Shown here one piece after another: positions 45,312 through 57,959 of a stretch of DNA of 64,000 nt. The notes below the pieces were generated by a model, which saw nothing but the letters and a program-made list of their open reading frames with translations, searched no databases and had not been told where the DNA came from. The translations under genes and the position numbers were made by a program. How positions within the stretch are numbered: position 1 is the first letter of the stretch; each line of letters starts with the position of its first letter. The DNA lies in contig NC_087075.1 of the NCBI RefSeq assembly GCF_026151205.1, forward strand, positions 1,543,911 to 1,607,910, in the 5' to 3' direction. This DNA is from Bolinopsis microptera. Lineage: Eukaryota > Ctenophora > Tentaculata > Lobata > Bolinopsidae.

Positions 45312-45795
45312 TGGAATATTATGTAATAAGAAACTGGGCCACGTGTCATCGTCATTTTCACTCTGCAGGTTCAAGAGCATGCGTTTTGTAACCGATTTAA
45401 AAAGGTTTATGGAAAAAAGTGTGGGTAGGGTGCTTACATTTGCATTTACAGCATAAATTGAGAGTAAAGGTCCTTTGAAGAACATCGAAGATCTGAAATG
45501 TGTGGTGTTGTACTCGGCTAACCAGGATGCTGCAGTCACGTGATCTGAGTTTGCAGTGGGTGCATTTTCTGGGATAGTCATACAGATTTGTTGAGGGACT
45601 GAGCTGCGGAAATGTTTGATTCGGTGCATGAGAATTAGTGTGTTTTTTACAATAACACTGTGCACCGTGAGTATACCATTGTTATTGAAAAATTGTTTTG
45701 TGTGTTCTGGCAGTCGACCGTCTTTCCAAAAGTAATTAATGTGACCTGGCATTACTGCCCTGATACCCTGTTTTTGTCGTGAGAAGAGTGATTCA
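45312..45795 (-). mobile_element. LINE fragment, C-terminal region of a reverse transcriptase ORF
   Basis: The minus-strand frame reads QGIRAVMPGHINYFWKDGRL, LPEHTKQFFNNNGILTVHSV, and FRSSVPQQICMTIP. This resembles the region after the RT domain in CR1/L2-type LINEs (RA.R.......H..PLFK..GIL). No RT catalytic motif is present, so it is a 3' fragment. It abuts the RTE-like fragment of opposite orientation. The assignment is by pattern only. Confidence 0.5.
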
Positions 45796-46092
45796 ATGTG
45801 ATTGATGTTGGTGAACTGCCCCGACATGATCTGAAACTGCTACTGGGTGACTTCAATGGAAAAGTTACTTCAAACAGATATGGATTCGAGGGAGTTATTG
45901 GTGGAGAATCTCTCCATAGTTCATCAAGCGACAATGGGACCAGGCTCATGGATTTCTGTGCAGCCAATCAACTTGTTATTGGTGGAACTCTGTTCCAGCA
46001 TAGAGACATCCACAAGGGTACATGGCGGTCTCCCAACGGGTTAACTGTGAATCAAATAGATCATATTTGTATTAGTGGACGATTCCAACAGT
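45796..46092 (+). mobile_element. RTE-like LINE copy 1, endonuclease part (5'-truncated)
   Basis: Reads LPRHDLKLLLGDFNGKVTSN and GTWRSPNGLTVNQIDHIC, homologous to residues in the copy at 58866-59150. It is part of the APE-type endonuclease, with the GDFN catalytic motif. The 5' half of the endonuclease is absent. The LINE is interrupted at 46092 by a fold-back element and resumes at 49637. Confidence 0.85.
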
Positions 46093-49000
46093 GTTAGAGA
46101 GGAGATGTCAGGAATATCAATGGCGTGGGATTAGTTTGTTAGAAGCAATTTGACTTCAAGAATCACTAGTTGGAAGCCTAAACTAAAGGATTTTTATAGG
46201 TGGCAATTTTTATTTTGGCGGGAACACCCATATACGGGCCACGCCCTTTTTCAGGGTTTCGCGGTCACTCGAATTTTTGTATTTCAGCCCAGGAAGGTCT
46301 TAAAGACTATTCCGATGCACCAAAATGTGCCTAATAACCACATTTATATACAACTTATGAAGCAACATATACCTTAAAATGCTTCGTTTCGGAAATATGG
46401 CCGAAAAACGGTTTTTGGCTTGACGCAGTTCATAATTTCCGTGATTTTTGGCATTTCCGCCTAGGAAGGTCGTAGAGACTATTCTGATACACTAAAATGT
46501 ACATAATGGCCACATTTATATACAACTTATAAAGCAACATATACCCTAAAAGACTTATTTTCGGAAATGTGGCTGAAAAACGGATTTTTGCCGAGCGAAC
46601 AATGACAATATTCACAAATGGGCTATTGGACTGTTAACTAGAAAGGTCTTTAAGACTCATGAGCAACACAGCATTTGTAAGATTACTCACTTTCTGTCCA
46701 GAAAAACCTACAAAAATTGGAGATTAATCTACTTTATTGGGCATCTCTCTTAATGGGCCAGGCCAGCAGCATATTTGTGTCTTACGAAAGGGCAATTTTT
46801 CAAAATTACGGGTCCTTTAGTAAAGGTGAATGGATCAGTTGCTAACAGCAAATTGTTCGCAATAACCGACTCCTGCACATCATACTATACTAAAAAACGC
46901 TCACTTTAGGAGTCATTAATAAATAACTACTACATGATTTGTGAAAACTCCAACAATTTTTCCTTGGCACCAATTTAGCCAAAATGTAATGACCAAAATT
47001 CAACTTTTGATTTATTCCTTCCATGAAACCATTATATGTACTAAGAATACCGGACCTAAAATAACTCGGCACTGGATACGGGCCAGATTGTCGCTTGACC
47101 ACTGACCAGTACCCCACTTTATAATTATAATTGACTTCACTGCCTCGACCAATATTGGTCTATAATCCCTGGATTGGGATCTGTTGGCTGCAGTTTAATT
47201 TAGCTCATTTACCATAATAGTAATACCGCAGTGGTTTGGTTCGCATAGATTTTTCCATTGTATGATAATGTCTTAATGTGTGTCATTCCCTCGTTTTTTA
47301 ATCAAGTGGTTACTGGCTAGCTCGTTTGTTATTACAGCTGCCTCGAGATCTTATCTAGGGCACAATACATTAGTACTAGAACATTAGAACTGTAATTCTA
47401 GAACTTCAGATTAAGATTACTTGGCCGAATGGCAGGGTTCGATATTCGACTCTAAAACGCTCAGTTTAGGAGTGATTAGTAGATAACTACTGCATGATAT
47501 GCGAAAACTCCAACTAGACAAGGATCATTCTTAATCAAAGTGTTCCTCGACTTGTACTCAAGTCTTGTAACCTACTGGAGTTTGGGCCACTGAATCGAAT
47601 ACGACCTGATATTAATTTTAGGATGTCGGGAAATTCATTAAGATTTTTGTTCTTTGGTTTTTCAATTGTGCTACAAATCCGAGTTTGAGTTGATAACACC
47701 GAATTTCTTGTTTGACTCTCAAAGAGACGAACCAAGGCTTAGGTTCCTCTTTTTGGCTCTGAGATCCAACTTTAAGATCGGACTTCGGAGATCCTCGCGT
47801 CATAGATCATGTAAGTGTAACATCAGTACCGTAGATCAGACTCTTGCTTGATATTGGACCTATAAATCTAATTATATATTCGAAACGGGATGTAACCAAG
47901 GTTAATTTAGATAAGATATACCAGCTTTCGGGGTTACAAGACCCCACGAAAGGCAGGCTGAGCATCCTAAATCCTCATGCTATCCTCACGTTGACCATCT
48001 AGGTCCAGACTCCAGCCTCTCATTAAAAAACAGCTATTAGGCCCGAGATCCGTTCCTTGTCCCGTAGTGTCCCGTCAGTAAGAGATCGTTCAGAGTTTGG
48101 TCATTTAGACCCCTCCCCGCTCTAAAATCCACTTTACCCAAAGCTGGAAAAATTTCACATGTGTGAAACCTAAATAGCTAAATCAGCATCTTGAGACCAT
48201 CTATTATATAAACCCCGTGATCCTACTATAAGCTTATAACTTACAAGGCATTGCATGCCGAAATTAAGATTCACCTCAACTGGTAATATGAACCTGGTAT
48301 GTTACCTGAATGTCCTCAGTCAAATCTCGAACCCTGCTAATGCTATTCTGCCAAGTAACCTTAATCTGAGGTTCTAGAATTACAGTTCCAATGTTCTAGT
48401 ATTTGTGCCCATGCCCCAGATAAGATCTCGAGGCAGCTCACAGCTGAAATAACAGAAGAAATAGCCAGTCACCACTTGATTAAAAAACGAGGGAATGACA
48501 CACATTATCATACGACGGGAAAATCTATGCGACTAAAAAAAAGAATATGGGGTAATTCTGAAGTGGGAACCAAACCACTGCAGTATTATAGGAAATTAGC
48601 TCAATTAAACTGCGGCCAACAGATCTCAATCCAGGAATTACAGACCAATATTGGTCGAGGCAGCGAAATCAATCATAATTATAAAGTGGGGTACTGGTCA
48701 GCGGTCAAGCAACAATCTGGCCCGGATCTAGTGCCGATTTATTTTAGGTTTTATTTAAATTGGTGCCAAGGAAAAATTGTTGGAGTTTTCACAAATAATG
48801 TAGTAGTTATTTATTAAATTAACGACTCCTAAAGTGAGCGTTTTTGAGTATAGTATGATGTGCAGGAGTCGGTTATTGCGAACAATTTGCTGTTAGCAAC
48901 TGATCCATTCACCTTTACTAAAGGACCCGTAATTTTGAAAAATTGCCCTTTCGTAAGACACAAATATGCTGCTGGCCTGGCCCATTAAGAGAGATGCCCA

Positions 49001-49636
49001 ATAAAGTAGATTAATCTCCAATTTTTGTAGGTTTTTCTGGACAGAAAGTGAGTAATCTTACAAATGCTGTGTTGCTCATGAGTCTTAAAGACCTTTCTAG
49101 TTAACAGTCCAATAGCCCATTTGTGAATATTGTCATTGTTCGCTCGGCAAAAATCCGTTTTTCAGCCACATTTCCGAAAATAAGTCTTTTAGGGTATATG
49201 TTGCTTTATAAGTTGTATATAAATGTGGCCATTATGTACATTTTAGTGTATCAGAATAGTCTCTACGACCTTCCTAGGCGGAAATGCCAAAAATCACGGA
49301 AATTATGAACTGCGTCAAGCCAAAAACCGTTTTTTCGGCCATATTTCCGAAACGAAGCATTTTAAGGTATATGTTGCTTCATAAGTTGTATATAAATGTG
49401 GTTATTAGGCACATTTTGGTGCATCGGAATAGTCTTTAAGACCTTCCTGGGCTGAAATACAAAAATTCGAGTGACCGCGAAACCCTGAAAAAGGGCGTGG
49501 CCCGTATATGGGTGTTCCCGCCAAAATAAAAATTGCCACCTATAAAAATCCTTTAGTTTAGGCTTCCAACTAGTGATTCTTGAAGTCAAATTGCTTCTAA
49601 CAAACTAATCCCACGCCATTACATCTCCTCCCTAAC
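46093..49636. mobile_element. 3.5-kb fold-back (giant palindrome) element inside the LINE
   Basis: Left and right halves are inverted copies of each other for roughly 1.36 kb each (46093-47455 and about 48300-49636), starting from the ends GTTAGAGAGGAGATGT and ACATCTCCTCCCTAAC. The arms are closely matched: identical short reading frames occur at 46150-46377 (+) and 49362-49589 (-), and at 46430-46615 (-) and 49123-49308 (+). The roughly 0.85-kb centre is unique and includes GGGGTTACAAGACCCCACG, related to sequence at 52110. The element splits RTE copy 1. It has no recognised transposase, so it is a non-autonomous fold-back transposon of unknown superfamily. Confidence 0.88.
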
Positions 49637-51990
49637 TAACTCGCTACTCGATGTTAAGGTATGTCGTGGGGCGGACATTGGTTCAGATCACTATCTTGTT
49701 CGTGGACGGCTGCAAATCAAACTGCAGTCGGTAGCTAAGATCACTGCTAAAAGGCACGATGTGCCTGCTATCGAACATTTGCGAAACTCGTCTAAGGTTC
49801 AAGAGTACAACGTGGCTCTTCAGGACCGTTTTGATTGTCTGGCTAATGAGGTCAACCTTGAGGACATGTGGGATAATTTCAAGCAGACAGTCACTGATGT
49901 CTCGATGGAAGTGCTTGGAAAGCGTCCCCGGAAGGTTAAAGAACAACACCTTTCGCAAACCTCTAAGAACTTGATAGAGCAACGAGGAATGTTCAAACGG
50001 AGGGATCCCACTTCAAACGTCAATAGATCAGCCTACTCTAAACTTAATAAATTAGTTAAGAAAAGTTGTAAAATTGACGACAACAACTGGGCTACTAAAA
50101 TAGCGACTGATCTAGAGGAGGCTTCTAAGAAAGGCCAGCAAAGGGAAGTTTGGGATAAGATAAAGAAGATTTCTGGGAAAAAGAAGAAGAAAGTGGGTAT
50201 GTCAGTTAGGGATAAGGATGGTCATTTTATTACAGACCCGGACAGTCAGAAGGAAAGGTGGAAGGAGCACTTTACTGAGCTCTTAAATCCTCCACTATCG
50301 GATGCCAATCTTGATGACCTCGATGGTGTGCCCTCACAACCGAGTTTTGACTACCTTTCTTGTTCTGATGGACCTCCTTCTAGAGATGAGATTAGTTATG
50401 CTCTAAAGAAACTGAAGAACTGCAAAAGTGCAGGGGTTGATGAGATAACTAATGAACAACTTAAGTATGGTGGAAGTGCTCTTGTTGGCCAACTAGAGCT
50501 ACTGTTTAAAAAGGTATGGGAGGAAGAGGTGATCCCTGAGGATTGGCTTAAAGGTGTTATAGTGGTTATCGGAAAGAAGGGAGACACCTCATACTGCTGC
50601 AATAATAGGGGTATAACTCTTAGGGCAACGTCTTCTAAGGTTCTTCAAATGGTTCTTCTTAAGAGGCTGGATGTTGGAATGGAGTGTCTTCTTAGGGAAA
50701 ATCAGTGTTGGTTCAGACGGAACCGCTCATGTATTGATCAGATTTATTCCATCCGCACCATTATTCACAACTGCATTGAGTTTAACATTCCACTTTATGT
50801 TAATTTCATTGATTTTAAGGCAGCGTTTGATTCCATCAGAAGAGAGTTTATTCGGTCAAGCATGAGACACTATGGACTTCCTGAGAAATATGTTAGAATC
50901 TTTCAGGCATTCTTCAACGGAACCATGAGTGCTGTCAGGGTTAATGGTGAAATGCCTGATTGGTTTTCTGTTAATTCGGGTACTGGACAGGGTGATATCC
51001 AGGGCCCTCCTGTATTTAATTTCTGTCTGAACTTTGGAATCTTTTTGGCCGAGGTTCACAAGGCAATCAGTCATGGTGCTGTACTGCAAAAGGAACTAAA
51101 GGGTGCAGATGAAAAGGTTATCATGGATAGTGACTACGCTGATGATCTGGCAGTGATGGACAATACTGAAGAAGGGCTGCAAGAGTCCACTGATCTTATA
51201 GCTTATTACACCTCTTATGCTGGGTTGAAGATCAACGCTAAAAAGACACAATGCATGGCGATCAGCAAGTGTGCGTCCCAGCGACCTTACACCGAAAGAG
51301 ACAGTATAAAGCTAACAGTGGAGGGAGAACCTGTTGAACAGGTCAGCAACTTTGTTTATCTTGGTGCCAACATCAGTGGGGATGGTACCATTGACCGAGA
51401 TCTTGACATCAGGATCCAGCGTGCTAATGGTGCATTCCATCAGCTTTGGAAGATATGGAACAGTCGAACTATAAGAACGCCCACCAAGATCCGTATCTAC
51501 AAGGCTGCTGTTATTACTATTCTGTTATATGGAGCTGAAGTGTGGAACACAACAAAGAAGCAGATTAAACGGTTTGAGGTCTTCCACCTGACCTCCCTGA
51601 GAAGAATCTTGAAGATAAAGTGGTTCTTCCATGTCTCCAATGAAGAAGTTCTCAGGCGTGCTGGAATTAAGTCTATCGAAACTTTCATCGGTGCGGCTAG
51701 ACTAAGGTGGTACGGACATGTTGTCAGAATGCCAGAGACGCGGTTCCCCAGTTTCTTACTGGATTGGAAACCAAACTATGGAAAGAGACTGAGAGGACGA
51801 CCCCGCAAAGGCTGGATGGCCTGTGTACTCGAGGATGCGGCTGAATTTACAGGTGTCGATAACATCAGCAGAGATGCAGTAAAACAGTTGGCTCTAAAGC
51901 GAGTGGAATGGAGGAACATGTTACGCCGTAGAAGAGATGTGTGTGATGCATGCTACTCCAACGACTAGGAGGAGACCTCTTCATGTAGCA
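49637..51990 (+). mobile_element. RTE-like LINE copy 1, endonuclease end and reverse transcriptase
   Basis: Continues the LINE after the insertion. It starts with the endonuclease end (GADIGSDHYLV, the catalytic SDH), then a linker, then RT with VIGKKGDTSYCCNNRGITLR, FIDFKAAFDS, SVNSGTGQGDIQGPPVFNF and SDYADDLAVMD, so the catalytic aspartates are present. Next come the thumb and a C-terminal region (WNTTKKQIKRFEVFHLTSLR, LRWYGHVVRMPETRFPS, WKPNYGKRLRGRPRKGW). The frame 49761-51968 is open for 735 codons. The element ends in (ATGT)n at 51988, a tail type common in RTE LINEs. It cannot move, because the endonuclease is truncated and split. A GTG-to-GG change (CGFRQN to CWFRRN) is notable in the RT fingers. 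Confidence 0.88.
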
Positions 51991-53800
51991 TGTATGTATG
52001 TATGTATGTATGTATGTCAACGACATCTTTGACAACCAACATATCTCCACTATTGTCAACTTCGCAAAACATTTCACTTGCCACTTCATCTCCACATAGA
52101 TAACCCCGGAAATCTTATACAGGGTTGTGATACCCCAAAGGCAGGCAGAGAATTCTCATTTTATCCTCTCGTGGGCCATTTAGGTACAGCCTCACTTAAA
52201 AATAAAAATAAAGATAAAATAGTTAGCCACTGTATCTAATCATATACACACTGTGTATTACACAGTGATTAGTAGATAATGCAATATTTAATAAAGGAAA
52301 CAGCAAAACTTTTTGCTATTCCTTGCACGATAGCATCAAGTTTGTGCCGCAATCTACAGCAAGTTTCCATAAATGAAATTTTATTATCAGCGCTGATAAT
52401 CGCTTTTTCGGCGCGTTTTTAAAAAAACTGCTGCGGTTTATAATCAATTTTTTAACAATTATAACTATAAGCGGTTCAAAAAAATCGCTTATAATCGACT
52501 ATAATTGATGTAATAATTCAAAAAAGCGCTTTTAAAAAAATATAAAAGCGCTTATAAGCGATCATAAGTCTCCACAAACGATTTGAAAGCGATTTTCCAG
52601 TAGGATTGGTGGTAAAAAGTGGTAGATAAGCGGTCGGCCAGATAAGCGATTTGTAGGCGCTTTTTAATTTTTGAACCATTTATAAGCGATTATAAGCGCT
52701 TATAAGTGGGTTGTAATTTACATGTTTGTAAAGCGCTAAAAAAGCGCTTATAAGCGTCTTTTAAATTAAGTCAGAAAAACGCTATTTTACATCTTATAAC
52801 CGCTCATAATCGATTATAATCGCTTTTTAAAAATCGCTTATTCAGCTTATTCCTTGATTTTTAACCGCTTTTTACCGCTTTTCCTATCATCCATGGCCAG
52901 ATGGGCAAGAATTAGAAAGCGCTTATAAGCGCATTTTGATGCTGCCCCTAACCTGGTCGGAACTGGAATTGGAGAGTGCCCGCTTATAAGCGCTTTTCTG
53001 AGCAACCTGGGGTGCACCGGCAGTGTCAGGATTTGTAGCGCGATGCACTAGTACTACTGGGTCGCGCGCGCATCAAATAATGCTTCTCGCAACCACTTCG
53101 GTAGATCGGCGAAATGCACCACTGTGCCTCACCCAGGAAAAGTTACCGGCTGGTGGTGGTACTAGAGTTGGTTTAATTTAAGCAGACGGCTTGACCTCGC
53201 GCGCGACAACAAGCATGATTTGCACGCGTGGCGTATTCCAATGTTCAGGCAGCTACCACGTGACACAATTCAGCCAACCAGATTACAGGAATCCGCAAAG
53301 TTAAAGTTGCAAACTTTTGATCGGCCCGAAAGGGGACTTTTCTGGAGATTTTGAGATAACTCAACAATTACGTTGTCTTGAATTTTCCTCCTGGAGAGGT
53401 AACGTTACTTTTAAAAGAGGAACATGTTACAAAAAACCGGAAGTCTCCAACTCTTTTACTTTCAAAGTTAAGTCCCATCCGGTCAGGATTCCTGGGTGCA
53501 GCTGGCTGACGCCGAGTAGGGTGTTTTGGCCGTTCTAACTTAAAACTTTTATGAATTAAAGCAGCCGTATTGATCTTCCAAACCTACAACTTTCAAGGGC
53601 TAGAATTCGCTGTATTTTGCCGTTAAAACACAACTTGTACTGTTTAACTTCATGATTGGGCCGTAATTCAAAAGCAAATTGGCAAGAAGTGGTGCTCACG
53701 GTCTCACTTATCGCTCAGTTAAGAGCGACCATGGTCTTAAGCGACAGACAGCCTGCAGGCATATGATCCGAATACGAAATATTCTTGTGTTCGGCATTTA
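51991..53800. other. Repeat-like region dense in TTATAAGCGC motifs
   Basis: After the LINE tail and a GGCAGGCAGAG sequence shared with 47955, the stretch 52380-53000 contains dozens of variants of GCGCTTATAAGCG, GCGATTATAAG and AAAAGCGC, on both strands because the motif is palindromic. A GGTCGCGCGCGCATCAAATA block near 53055 recurs near 57550. No gene is supported, and the short open frame at 53317-53538 has no recognisable family. Confidence 0.6.
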
Positions 53801-53809
53801 AGGGGAGAT

Positions 53810-55219
53810 ACACCAAAACCGTTTTTGCTCCGAACATCGATTTTATTTTATATTATTTTTAAATAGACAAAAAGAACAAAATTGTACACCTTCAAAAATT
53901 TTTTTAAATATTCCCTCATCGAGAAAAAAAATATTTTTCTTTTTCGAAAATTTTTAAAATTTGGAGAAGTCTGTCACTGTAATACCGATAGTTCGGCCAT
54001 TTAAAAAGTTTTTTTGGCTGATTTGTTTACTGAACATTACTTACACTCCGTACTAGAAGCCATTGAAAGGATTATATAATTGAACAATAAATGACCAAGT
54101 TACAGACCGAACAAGGTGAAAAAAGAAAAATTGGGATTTTTGCCTACCACCAAAGTTGTACATTTCACCACCCGCCAAGGTCATCAGATATCGCTTCAAA
54201 AATTCTTGTCAGTGTATAGTTGATGATCATGGCAAGCTTTTTGGAACCGGATTTCTCTCAATTTTGAGTTTTAAGCTATGCAATGTGGCCTCAAACGACT
54301 TAGTAAAATTCATCGTAAAAAAGGGCAAAAAAGGCAAATTTAAGGCTTAAAATGCCATGCCTATAACTCAAAAAGTATCAGTTTTTTTTGAAATAATTTT
54401 TACAGGATCGTAATCAGCTTGGTAAGACGAATCTTTTAGTACGACATTTATAATATTCGAAGCCACAAAAATTGTAAAAAAATGTGTACAATTTGTACAA
54501 AATTTATACAAGGGGGGACCCTTGTGTTCGAGCTAGAAAATTATTTAAGACAATTTGTCTTCTAAAAGCACCTATTTGGTACTAAAAGATTCGTTTTACC
54601 AAGCTGATTACGATCCTGTAAAAATTATTTCAAAAAAAACTGATACTTTTTGAGTTATAGGCATTTTAAGCCTTAAATCTGCCTTTTTTTGCCCTTTTTT
54701 ACGATGAATTTTACTAAGTCGTTTGAGGCCACATTGCATAGCTTAAAACTCAAAATTGAGAGAAATCCGGTTCCAAAAAGCTTGCCATGATCATCAACTA
54801 CACTGACAAGAATTTTTGAAGCGATATCTGATGACCTGGGCGGGTGGTGAAATGTACAACTTTGGTGGTAGGCAAAAATCCCAATTTTTCTTTTTTCACC
54901 TTGTTCGGTCTGTAACTTGGTCATTTATTGTTCAATTATATAATCCTTTCAATGGCTTCTAGTACGGAGTGTAAGTAATGTTCAGTAAACAAATCAGCCA
55001 AAAAAACTTTTTAAATGGCCGAACTATCGGTATTACAGTGACAGACTTCTCCAAATTTTAAAAATTTTCGAAAAAGAAAAATATTTTTTTTCTCGATGAG
55101 GGAATATTTAAAAAAATTTTTGAAGGTGTACAATTTTGTTCTTTTTGTCTATTTAAAAATAATATAAAATAAAATCGATGTTCGGAGCAAAAACGGTTTT
55201 GGTGTATCTCCCCTTAATA
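53810..55219. mobile_element. 1.4-kb hairpin element flanked by TTAA
   Basis: A near-perfect palindrome with arms of about 640 bp (53810-54445 and about 54580-55219) and a roughly 135-bp centre. The ends are TTAAGGGGAGATACACC and GGTGTATCTCCCCTTAA. TTAA at both borders is the target duplication used by piggyBac elements, but because TTAA is itself palindromic it could simply be part of the arms. No transposase was found. Arm identity is high, so insertion is recent or the arms are homogenised. Confidence 0.8.
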
Positions 55220-55229
55220 TAGCCCTAAT

Positions 55230-56093
55230 AGTAGAGGCTCTTACGGGCATTGTCTGCTCGATACGCTAGGGACCCCAGATACACCTTACTAGACGTATTT
55301 TTGACCGTACAATCGATTAAAAGTGGTTTTAAGATGATTAGACTGACTTTTTGGGGGTAAAATCGCAAAAAACCGATTTTTGGGCTAAAAATAGGCCAAA
55401 AAACCATGTTTTTTGATATTTTGAACAAGTTAATTTTGTTGGCATGTCGGCAAAACTTGCATGGAGATAGCTAAAACACAGCCGCACAAGATGGTTTAAA
55501 AGTTTGAAAAATCCCTCTATTTTTTTGGGGGTAAAAATCCAAAAAAGTGGTAAAAATTTAGACTTTTTTGCTTGAAGTTTGAATAATTTTTTGCAGTTGT
55601 ATTAAATCAACCCAAAAGTAATCCCATCGTGTTTGCCTAAATTTTTCCTTTCCGAGAAGTACCCACTTCATATACTTTATCAAAGTTTGAATATTGTCAC
55701 TCCGCAAGCGTTTTTGCCAAATTTTCGACGCGCACTACGCGCAAAAGCATTTAGTTGTTATCAATTGGCATCCGCGCGTTCATCATAAATTTCAAACAGC
55801 TATAACTCAGTGAGATTATGTCCGTTCTAGCTCATATTTTCACACCAAATAGAAAACAATGTAATCTTATCGCTGACAAAATATGAATGTAATTACTTTA
55901 TTTGCCTTAGAGTAATAGACTGTCAAAGTTTAAAACGCGCATTGGTATAGCACGTGACTAATAAGGCCAAATTTATACTTCTTAACATATTATCGATTCT
56001 TAGACATCATACTATTGTGTCCAATTAGCGGTTAGGTCTCAGCTCTAAACTCGTAGCAAAAAACACGTCTTTTTGCCCGTAAGAGCCTCTACT
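55230..56093. mobile_element. Non-autonomous DNA transposon, 864 bp
   Basis: Twenty-base inverted ends AGTAGAGGCTCTTACGGGCA and TGCCCGTAAGAGCCTCTACT enclose AT-rich, non-coding sequence. It lies 10 bp beyond the hairpin element. No target duplication could be settled, and the superfamily is unknown. Confidence 0.75.
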
Positions 56094-57502
56094 TGGTTAC
56101 TTCGTATAACCGAGCTGCGAAGGATTGACATCGTGAATCAATGTCAGGATTTAAAAGCGCTTAAAAGCGCTTATGATCGCTTTTCTACCTTTTATAAATA
56201 AATTAAAAATATGACACTTTTTAAAATCGTATTAACGCTTTTCTCAATATTGTCCATTACAGTTAATGGCAAATGGACTGACCCGGAATAGCGCGCTATT
56301 TTGGAACTATTTCATATTTGCTTCTTACTAGGCCGCTAGGCGCTAACCTACGCGCGTTTAAAAGAATTTGCACTTTCATTTTAAAACGTTCACTTTGACA
56401 AACCATAACTCTCCACCAATCAAGTCAAATTTCATTTTTAAAATATCAAAAGAAAGTAGAAAATTTCGCCAACACGAAAGGGAATCCCTAGATGGGCTAG
56501 TAAAAACGCGATCTTCACCCTCAAAATCGACTTTTAGTTTTAAAACTTCATACATTTTCTGCTGAAATTATAAATCTTATATTGCAAAACATCCCCCAAC
56601 CTCCCTGCACCTCCCCCTTGTAGGTTTACAACCTACCAGGACGCGCGCCGAGTTGGACTCGTCGACGGTCCAAATCCAATATATGGAACAGATATTTTAC
56701 GAGTATCTATCACCCGTTAACTCCCCCCTTTCCTTCAGCTTTCTTAGCTGAACTATGAACTCTCAGCTCTTTCGCCCACCCAGGAAACCTTACCGCCTGC
56801 CGGGTTCGCTAGAGGTGATCGATTTTCAACAGCACGTTTGTCCTCGCGCGTTGAAAACCGGAAGGTTCTATATATTTTACTTTTGGAGATATACTCCAGA
56901 CGGTAGGGTTTGCTGGGTCAGCAAAATGTTCGTTTCGTTAAATTAACGTTAGCTTCCCAGGAGCAAACTTTTGGACAAACATTGAACGTAGATTTTGAGT
57001 TATCTCGAAAAGGGATGATGATTAATCACTCTACACTTTGACTGTACACTCGACTGTCACGTGACTCTTTATGCGCATGTTATTATATCTCCGCCGAAAG
57101 CACACTCCCCAAATTGCGCGCATTGCCGTAACTTCTTTCAAACTTCGCGCTTCGTGAATCGAGATAAATTATTTTGCAATGTATTCAGAATTAATATGTG
57201 CACTTATATGAATCACCTGGAATACTTTTGAAAGAGAATAACAAGCTCAAAAATGCTACTGACGTCGCGTATTTCTCCATAAAAAGTACAATAGCGTGGG
57301 TAGCTTTAGTCTAGGTGCCTCGAAAGTGATCTTAAACGATTCCCCGTTTAAGTTTGGTCGTGGAGCGTCAACTTAGTGCATAATCAAGGAAGTTATAAAC
57401 ATATTTTATACTATCAAATTGGTTGTAGAGCGATGTTGTCATACGTTGTATGACCCGCCGCGCACGAAGTGCGTGGCTCCCCCTGTATCGTTAGGACCAT
57501 AG
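56094..57502. other. Intergenic, dispersed repeat fragments only
   Basis: Includes GCGCTTAAAAGCGCTTATGA near 56158, related to the 52-53 kb motif, and GAGCTGCGA...GATTGACATCGTGAATCAA near 56111, which recurs near 57741 and 62920. No coding gene is supported. Confidence 0.5.
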
Positions 57503-57806
57503 TGAAACGACCGTGGGGGTCGCAACGTGATACAAGAGCGATGCACTACTGGGCCGCGCTGCGCATCAAATAATTCTTCTCGCAACCATCTCACATCTTC
57601 GGTAGATCGGCGAAATGATGACATACATTGCATGCCACTTTTCGCGCGCGAAGCGCGCGCCGCCGAAAATATATTTATATATTATCTCTGATATTGGGAT
57701 ACGAAACATGTATCAAGCGAAATGCACCACTGGGCCTTAGGATTGACATCGTGAATCAACATTATGTTGTTTCTTGTATCACGTTGTGACCCCCACGGTC
57801 GTTTCG
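57503..57806. mobile_element. Inverted-repeat (MITE-like) element, 304 bp
   Basis: Ends GAAACGACCGTGGGGGTC(G/A)C and the inverted GTGACCCCCACGGTCGTTTC pair over about 34 bp with one mismatch. The interior includes the dispersed ATCAAATAATTCTTCTCGCA and TCGGTAGATCGGCGAAATG repeats, also found at 53070-53120, and GCGCGCGAAGCGCGCGC. Confidence 0.65.
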
Positions 57807-57959
57807 CGTCTAAATTTCTTCGAAGCGCCGCTTTCTTCTCGAAACACGTTATTACATATTAACAATGGACAACCATTCGCGCGTGAAAAGAGGTATGCAA
57901 CGTATGTGTATCAAATTTAGGCGCCGATATTTATAGGCGCCGATATTTATAGTTATATT

